Of a DNA stretch of 64,000 nucleotides, positions 58,939 to 64,000 are shown piece by piece; positions within the stretch are counted from its first letter, which is position 1; the number at the start of each line of letters is the position of its first letter. Both the position numbers and the translations under genes were made by a program. The stretch is from Nitrososphaerota archaeon (GTDB lineage: Archaea > Thermoproteota > EX4484-205 > JAAOZP01). The stretch is from positions 138,238 through 202,237 of the forward strand of contig JAAOZP010000012.1 in assembly GCA_011605725.1 (NCBI GenBank). Reading direction: 5' to 3'. Below the pieces are notes generated by a model that saw only the letters and a list, made by a program, of their open reading frames with translations, did no database searches and was not told the origin of the DNA.

Positions 58939-61014
58939 ATGAGGATCAGTATAAACCGTTACGGTTTCACGCTGAACAACAAGAAGATTGAATTTCTATC
59001 TGGAGAGTTCCATTATTGGCGGGTTAAAAGAGAGAATTGGGATAAAATAATGAATAGACTGAAAGAGGCTGGTTTAGAGATCATCTCAACCTATATTCCG
59101 TGGGATTTTCATAAAATCGGTGACGAGTATGATTTTGAAGGAAACACTGATCCTCAAAGAGCGTTAAACCACTTTATAGATCTCGTTGAGAGAAAGGACT
59201 TCCTAATGATTATTAGACCTGGGCCTTACATATACGCGGAATGGAAGTACGGCGGGGTTCCCGAGGAAGCCTTCAGGCACCATAGGTTCAGCGAAGAATT
59301 CAAGAGGCTCGCATCAAACTATATAAGGGCAGTATGTCAGGAATCCATAGTTCCAAACCAAGTCACAAAGGGGGGACCAATATTCGTTCTTCAAGTGGAT
59401 AATGAGGTTGACCCTTGGGTGAGATATTATAGGGAGCAGTTGGGATTATGCAGGGGGAGGGGCCCGTTTAAGGACTTTCTTATTGAAAAGTATGGAGATA
59501 TTAGTAAGCTGAATAATGCTTGGGCCTCTAACTATGATAGCTTTGAAGAAATAGAGGCTTTTGAAGAACACCCTTTAGCAAAGGGGAGCATGCAGCCTCA
59601 CAGCATGATTAGGTATCTTGATTACAGGGCCTTTCTTGACTGGTGTGTTGAAAAAATAATATCTTGGGCTAGAGACGAGTATAGGAAGAATGGCGTAAAC
59701 ATCCCGATGTTGGTGAACACTTACGACGACCCGGTTTTTCACGACTTGATAAAGCTAGGTAGAGTCGTAGACCTACCCAGTATGGACATATACCTGAAGA
59801 AGCATTTACCTGAAAGCGAAATGTTGAAGCTTTCATATTGGGTTAAGGCTTACGCTGCCTACACGGTTTTCCCAATAGCTACGGAATTTCAATCCGGAAT
59901 CTGGACTGATGCTCTTTACACGACTGGACCGATTGACGGCACGCATGAGAAGCTTCTAGGATTTTTTGCAATGGCGTGGGGTCTGAAAGGATGGAACTGG
60001 TACATGGCTGTTGGGAGAGACAATTGGACTTGTGCACCGGTAAACGAGTGGGGATTAATAAATCCTGATGTTTATGAAGCTATTCAGGGACTCTCGAAAA
60101 CGTATAAACTTGTTAAGCCCTACGTCCTCGAAAGACTAACTTCTGTTTCACTTGTCCACTATAGGCCGGAGATGCTGTTGAGACATCCTTCTGATGTGCT
60201 CTCTGATAAATGGAACTGGGGACGGTGCTTCTCCAGCCTTCATAAGGCTGGGCTGGATTTCACCTTCTACAATCCTGAAGCCGACCGTGAAAGGAGGCCA
60301 TTTATGATTTATGCTGGAGACGGGTTGATGTGGGCAAAAGATGCGGAAAACCTCGTCAAATCATGCTACGAAGGATGCCACGTCATGTTTTTCCGAAAAA
60401 CACCACTTATGGATTTCGCCGGCGAAGAAGTTAAAGAATTCTCAAAGATACCCAGGCCGATTGGAAGCAGGTCGGAGCCAAGGGGTTCACCAATGACTCT
60501 AGAAATCTCTTTCAGAAACCTTAGGAAGGAGATAAGTACATCAGGCTTCGAGTTCTTTAACCAGCAATGGGATGAAGCCATAACAGTATCCGGTGTCCAA
60601 GTGAAATCACCCTACGTTGACATCGCGCCGACGTTAAAGGAACACGTAGTAGGATTAACGAGAAAACTTGGAGAAGGCAGGATGACGATAATCGGACTGG
60701 ACCCAAGCCCTTGCTTGCTGGAATTCCTCATAGAGGCCTTCAACATCAAGCTACCGGCGAGAACAACCTCATACATGTGTTATGCTTCGCTGCATAAGGA
60801 TGTTGAAACAGAGTCAAGATACGTAGCTTTCGCAATAAATGCTGCGCCATATAGACAAATCGTTTCAATAAGCCTGAACTTGCCTGCCGGAAACTATAAT
60901 TTTAGGGAGTTAAAATCAGGAAAAGAGGGGACTATAGAAGGAGGAGAAGTAGAGCTACGTCAGCCGATAGGCCCCGGGGATGCGGAGGTAATCGAATTCA
61001 TTAGGAAAAAATGA
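58939..61014 (+). CDS. GH35-like beta-galactosidase family protein
   Basis: 691-residue retaining beta-glycosidase, cytoplasmic. The GH35 start appears as IEFLSGEFHYWRVKRENWDKIMNRLKEAGLEIISTYIPWDFH, then LMIIRPGPYIYAEWKYGGVPE. The acid/base Glu is E156 in IFVLQVDNEVDPW, where GH35 enzymes normally read QVENE. The nucleophile Glu is E316 in IATEFQSGIW. The barrel is followed by a long C-terminal region (about 400-691) with a beta-sandwich end (TEGGEVELRQPIGPGDAEVIEF). The GH35/GH42 fold and these glutamates make a beta-galactosidase or beta-galactoside-like activity likely. It could give galactose to GalT. GH2-type or GH42 assignment seems worse. Confidence 0.84.
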   Translation: MRISINRYGFTLNNKKIEFLSGEFHYWRVKRENWDKIMNRLKEAGLEIISTYIPWDFHKIGDEYDFEGNTDPQRALNHFIDLVERKDFLMIIRPGPYIYAEWKYGGVPEEAFRHHRFSEEFKRLASNYIRAVCQESIVPNQVTKGGPIFVLQVDNEVDPWVRYYREQLGLCRGRGPFKDFLIEKYGDISKLNNAWASNYDSFEEIEAFEEHPLAKGSMQPHSMIRYLDYRAFLDWCVEKIISWARDEYRKNGVNIPMLVNTYDDPVFHDLIKLGRVVDLPSMDIYLKKHLPESEMLKLSYWVKAYAAYTVFPIATEFQSGIWTDALYTTGPIDGTHEKLLGFFAMAWGLKGWNWYMAVGRDNWTCAPVNEWGLINPDVYEAIQGLSKTYKLVKPYVLERLTSVSLVHYRPEMLLRHPSDVLSDKWNWGRCFSSLHKAGLDFTFYNPEADRERRPFMIYAGDGLMWAKDAENLVKSCYEGCHVMFFRKTPLMDFAGEEVKEFSKIPRPIGSRSEPRGSPMTLEISFRNLRKEISTSGFEFFNQQWDEAITVSGVQVKSPYVDIAPTLKEHVVGLTRKLGEGRMTIIGLDPSPCLLEFLIEAFNIKLPARTTSYMCYASLHKDVETESRYVAFAINAAPYRQIVSISLNLPAGNYNFRELKSGKEGTIEGGEVELRQPIGPGDAEVIEFIRKK

Positions 61015-61151
61015 TTCTAGTTTCGCAACTATCCGAGTGTTGGAAAAGAATTCATGCTAGCCGGGATGTTTCAACATAGAAAAACATGTTGCCAAGTAGA
61101 TTAGCGCCTAGTCAAGCCTGCTAGTTCCTTTCTTGAACCTGAGCCTTTGAA

Positions 61152-61664
61152 TCAAGTAACCAGCAGCAGCCCAAAGTATCTGGGCTTTTCTCTACGGGTT
61201 TTCACCACATCTATTTTGAAACCTGCTCCCCTCGCTGTCGCATAGACGTCTATTCCGCAAGCCTCCATCGATGGCCTTGCAAGCTCCGGATGAACACAAT
61301 TCTTCAAGTTGCACTCCTTGCAAAGGGGGCAGGGTCCCGATGTAAGCCCGAACGCAGAGTAATACCCTGAGAGAAATGCCTCCCGCTCAAGACTTGCAAC
61401 CACTCTATGCACTTTTTCCCATCCCGGCTCGAAGCGCAGCAATATGGCAGAGTTGTAACCGCTTAGGACACGCCTCATCTGCTCCGGAGTTGGCGAGTAA
61501 GGAGGACACGTAAGGCGTTTACCATACCCGTCACAACCATACTGGCATTTAAGCCTAACCCAGTCCCTTACCACCACGTCGCCAGCTTTAATTACCTTTG
61601 CCTCAGCCGCCCCGAGCCTTATCGCTATTTCGCAGAGCTCTTCCAGACTTTTAGATACAGCCAT
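61152..61664 (-). CDS. DUF2284-type cysteine-rich metal-binding protein
   Basis: 170 residues, cytoplasmic. Cys-rich pattern CQYGCDGYGKRLTCPPYSP near 40-60 and CPLCKECNLKNCVHPELARPSMEACGID (about 110-140) fit DUF2284, a family of predicted Fe-S or zinc proteins often found near radical-SAM and corrinoid methyltransferase genes. No partner of that kind is adjacent here, though several URO-D superfamily genes are in the window. ATG 61664 is chosen because the TATA-like ACATATAGG (about 61690-61698) is some 27 bases upstream; TTG 61685 would fall too close to it. Function unknown. Confidence 0.75.
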   Translation of the reverse strand: MAVSKSLEELCEIAIRLGAAEAKVIKAGDVVVRDWVRLKCQYGCDGYGKRLTCPPYSPTPEQMRRVLSGYNSAILLRFEPGWEKVHRVVASLEREAFLSGYYSAFGLTSGPCPLCKECNLKNCVHPELARPSMEACGIDVYATARGAGFKIDVVKTRREKPRYFGLLLVT

Positions 61665-61718
61665 AAAATTAAGTTTACCTGACAATACCTATATGTCTTT
61701 CCATGCGGCAAGGATGTG

Positions 61719-62555
61719 CTATAGCCTACTCTTCCTCAATGCGGTAAGAACCTCATTAATAAATGCCTCTCTATCATCGAGTATGAAGGAACTTATGAGC
61801 CTACCGTTTACAATTACACCTTCAGAGATGCCACGTTTCTCAGCCTCGGTAGGCTCCTCCGAACTGTTTATCCACCTGATGTGCACGCCCTGTACAGCCT
61901 TCCCTACCTCTTGCTCGGACTTCTTTAAGAATAAATAGGACCATGGGCAGAAGGAAGGGCTATAGATTATCACCACCTTGCCCTTGTCATCCTCCTGTGG
62001 CACGTAGTTTGGTCTTCTTCGCTCAACGGGCCTGTAGACGAAGCCATGCTTAAGAGGATAGTATAACAGGCTGGGGTCCTCCTCCACTTGCTTGAAACCC
62101 ATGTCTACAAAGAAGTTTCTAGCTGGATACTGGCCGGGCTTCTCCCCTGGAAAAGGCTTAGTCACGAGTGCTGACGGAGGTTTACCGCCGAACCAGCTTT
62201 TAGGACTCCTCATATCTTCAATGAGACTGGTCAAGAGCCGTCTTCCAATACCCTTCCTCCAATGCTCCCTGCATGGGACAAATATGCAAATGATGCGAAC
62301 AACCATCTCGTCAGGAACAGGAGTATATTGGATCAGCCCTGCGGGAGATTCTCCCACATACGCGATCTTGGCAACCGAACCCCAACGCTTAAGCATGTCT
62401 CCCGCCCAAATTTTCTTCAGCTCAACCCCCCTCACGAAGACAGGGTCACTCTTCCTCTCGAGTGGCACGCATAACTTGCAAAGATCATCAAGATTATTCT
62501 CAGACGCTTCAACAACTATTATGCTCTCGCCCACAGAATATTTGCCTTCACTCAT
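61719..62555 (-). CDS. GNAT acetyltransferase fused to a thioredoxin-like domain
   Basis: 278 residues. The N-terminal part (about 10-170) is a GNAT fold: GLIQYTPVPDEMVVRIICIFV then REHWRKGIGRRLLTSLIEDM, the R-x2-G-x-G/A acetyl-CoA-binding loop. The C-terminal part (about 185-275) resembles the YoaP-like end with VVIIYSPSFCPWSYLFLKKSEQEV, a thioredoxin-like strand with a single Cys (CPW), and IVNGRLISSF. It probably N-acetylates a small molecule or protein; the extra domain may bind the substrate or a metal. ATG 62555 lies about 25 bases after TATA-like AAATAAAATTC. It is convergent with no neighbour and sits upstream of the DUF2284 gene on the same strand. Confidence 0.75.
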   Translation of the reverse strand: MSEGKYSVGESIIVVEASENNLDDLCKLCVPLERKSDPVFVRGVELKKIWAGDMLKRWGSVAKIAYVGESPAGLIQYTPVPDEMVVRIICIFVPCREHWRKGIGRRLLTSLIEDMRSPKSWFGGKPPSALVTKPFPGEKPGQYPARNFFVDMGFKQVEEDPSLLYYPLKHGFVYRPVERRRPNYVPQEDDKGKVVIIYSPSFCPWSYLFLKKSEQEVGKAVQGVHIRWINSSEEPTEAEKRGISEGVIVNGRLISSFILDDREAFINEVLTALRKSRL

Positions 62556-62615
62556 TATTTAAGATTTACTGCTAGAATTTTATTTCAATATGTTAATAGC
62601 ACATTAAAAAGCACT

Positions 62616-64000
62616 TCACCAGGTGGCTTTAATGCACGCTTTTAAGCCAGCCGGTATTTCAACCCTCCAGCGTCCCTTTTCAAACGAGGCCTCTAAGGAT
62701 CCTTGGCTAGCCTTAATGCTTACTTCTGCTGTCGGAGGCACGAATGAGGGCATTACTGCTTCTCCATTGAGGCCACTGGGTAAGTCCACCCAAAGCGTGA
62801 AACTTTTTTCAGCTCGCCTCCATCTGACATTTACCGTACCCTTGGGTGTCGGAAAACATCCATGCGCCCAAACCAGGTCAACGGGCTCAGGCGCTATAAT
62901 CACGCCACTCGTAATAACGTCTTTTGGTCTAACGCCGAGCACAAAGCTGGTTAGGAAAAACGCCGGCATGGCGCTCCAAGCGTGACAGTGGCTCCTGGTT
63001 TTTGGCGATAAAATCTCCCAAGTGGTTGTTGCACCATAATCCAGCATAGCACCCCATTCCCGCCTTATTAAATCCAATGCTTTTCCAGCCTCGCCGTCCC
63101 TAACACATGCTTCAATAAGAAAGGCTAGTGCAAACGGGCTTCCAAACTTGACAAAGTCGTCTGGCCAATCGTAGATATACTTGCGCACAATGTTTTTCCT
63201 GTCATCCTCAGCCACGTCGCAAAGATAAATCATCGTGTGGGTCTGCAGGCTGAAAACCCTGCTCCTCGTACCGTCATGATGAACCGCGTCAACGTAAGCT
63301 TTCCTCTGCTCATCCCAGAGATACTTGTTGATTGCCTGTTTAACCCTTTCAGCGAGCATTTCAAACTCTTTAGCGTCATCCTCCTTGCCTATTTTTCTCG
63401 CGATAGTTGCTGAACGCCTATATGCTTCTACAAGCATCGCGTTTTGATGTGTCACTACACCTCTACTGGGAGTATCCATCGGAGCCCAGTCAAGCATGTT
63501 CCAAGCCTCGATCTCCATCAGACCATCGTAACGGATAAACTTCTCAGCAATATTGCGCATCTGTTTTAAAACAAAAGGATAAACTTCTTTCAAAAAAGCC
63601 TCATCCCCAGTGTATCGATAGTATTCTTCACATGTCCAAACCCAGAGCAAAGCCCATGCAGTCAAAACATTCTGCCATCCACTGGGTACCTGGCTCTCAA
63701 CCAACGGGGAACGGAAAAGAGATTCCCCGGCTAGAAGCCAGCATCTTCTCGCCAGGGCATAACAACCATAAGTAGCGTAAGTAATTAGAGCCTCGTGTCG
63801 AGCATCACCCACCCAGAAGGTTTGTTCGTAGGCTGGGCAGTCTACATACGTGTCCTCGCTGCAGAGACGCAAAGTATACTTGCACATTCTCCAAATATTG
63901 TTAAGCCTCCAATCGTTGCAAAGGAATTCTCCAACCTCTTCGAAAGGATAAGTGTTTAAAAGACATCTTACAAACTTGATGCACACAGGCATCTTCCCAC
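62616..64000 (-). CDS. GH78 alpha-L-rhamnosidase, C-terminal part (5' end outside window)
   Basis: 461 codons are visible, and the frame is open to the right edge (codons KG precede an internal ATG at 63992), so the start lies beyond the window. The (alpha/alpha)6 catalytic barrel of GH78 is seen: LCSEDTYVDCPAYEQTFWVGDARHEALITYATYG, close to the DCP-x-REE-x-GW-x-GDA active-site motif; the pair after DCP is YEQ rather than REE. VPSGWQNVLTAWALLWVWTCEEYYRYTGD and MDTPSRGVVTHQNAMLVEAYRRS follow. WSAMPAFFLTSFVLGVRP marks the end of the barrel, and a beta-sandwich C-terminus follows. It would release rhamnose from imported oligosaccharides. The N-terminus and any signal peptide cannot be seen. Confidence 0.85.
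   Translation of the reverse strand, partial: GKMPVCIKFVRCLLNTYPFEEVGEFLCNDWRLNNIWRMCKYTLRLCSEDTYVDCPAYEQTFWVGDARHEALITYATYGCYALARRCWLLAGESLFRSPLVESQVPSGWQNVLTAWALLWVWTCEEYYRYTGDEAFLKEVYPFVLKQMRNIAEKFIRYDGLMEIEAWNMLDWAPMDTPSRGVVTHQNAMLVEAYRRSATIARKIGKEDDAKEFEMLAERVKQAINKYLWDEQRKAYVDAVHHDGTRSRVFSLQTHTMIYLCDVAEDDRKNIVRKYIYDWPDDFVKFGSPFALAFLIEACVRDGEAGKALDLIRREWGAMLDYGATTTWEILSPKTRSHCHAWSAMPAFFLTSFVLGVRPKDVITSGVIIAPEPVDLVWAHGCFPTPKGTVNVRWRRAEKSFTLWVDLPSGLNGEAVMPSFVPPTAEVSIKASQGSLEASFEKGRWRVEIPAGLKACIKATW

Noticed and set aside
1..64000. tRNA, rRNA, CRISPR array, IS element, integrase or defence system
   Set aside because: No cloverleaf, repeat-spacer pattern, inverted-repeat-bounded transposase or defence gene was seen. 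The only decayed gene is the URO-D pseudogene.

Overview
This 64 kb window is from an archaeon, most likely a thermophilic member of the Thermoproteota/TACK lineage; the exact lineage cannot be fixed from the window alone. The evidence is consistent from end to end. Most genes have an archaeal TATA box 22-32 bases upstream of the start codon and almost no leader. TTG starts are common, and Shine-Dalgarno motifs occur mainly inside operons. Arginine codons are mostly AGG/AGA. Archaeal-type families (GH57, SSO1353-like GH116, archaeal ThyA, DUF2284) are present. I see no rRNA, tRNA, CRISPR array, insertion sequence or integrase.

Layout. 1-4.1 kb: an oligopeptide/oligosaccharide-type ABC importer (binding protein cut by the left edge, two ATPases). 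4.2-8.3 kb: a small membrane protein, an exported DNRLRE/Ig-type surface protein, an intact URO-D superfamily protein and a decayed URO-D paralogue. 8.4-12.5 kb: thymidylate synthase-like protein, a TIM-barrel sugar isomerase plus Gfo/Idh/MocA oxidoreductase operon, and a uronate isomerase-like amidohydrolase. 12.6-18.1 kb: a three-gene sugar activation set (galactokinase-like kinase, sugar-1-phosphate nucleotidyltransferase with beta-helix, NDP-sugar dehydrogenase). 18.2-24.9 kb: a DapB-like dehydrogenase with a class III aminotransferase, two isochorismatase-fold hydrolases, two amidohydrolase-fold proteins and a DegT aminotransferase. 25-28.4 kb: a heparinase II/III-like protein and another URO-D protein. 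28.5-37.6 kb: alpha-glucan and nucleotide-sugar metabolism (two full GT4-type glycosyltransferases, a lone GT-B N-terminal domain, a winged-helix protein, GH57, GalT, a second nucleotidyltransferase, single-chain transketolase). 37.8-41.1 kb: an ABC-2-like membrane protein pair and a PP-loop/Fe-S protein. 41.2-64 kb: a glycan catabolic island with GH31, GH38, GH116, GH35 and GH78, an MDR dehydrogenase, a fucose isomerase-like enzyme, two tandem URO-D proteins, an MFS transporter, a Gfo/Idh/MocA oxidoreductase and a C-glycoside deglycosidase beta-like protein.

How it fits together. None of the glycoside hydrolases with a visible N-terminus has a signal peptide, so the picture is import of small glycosides or oligosaccharides (ABC system, MFS) followed by cytoplasmic cleavage. 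Isomerases, oxidoreductases and aldehyde/keto-sugar chemistry would follow, with salvage into NDP-sugars and alpha-glucan. The most unusual elements are the five URO-D superfamily loci, three of which have lost the H-x-C metal-site motif; the C-glycoside deglycosidase beta-like protein without an adjacent alpha subunit; the kinase/nucleotidyltransferase/dehydrogenase set; and the pair of amidohydrolase-fold proteins in which one lacks the metal-binding HxH. No defence system or mobile element was recognised.
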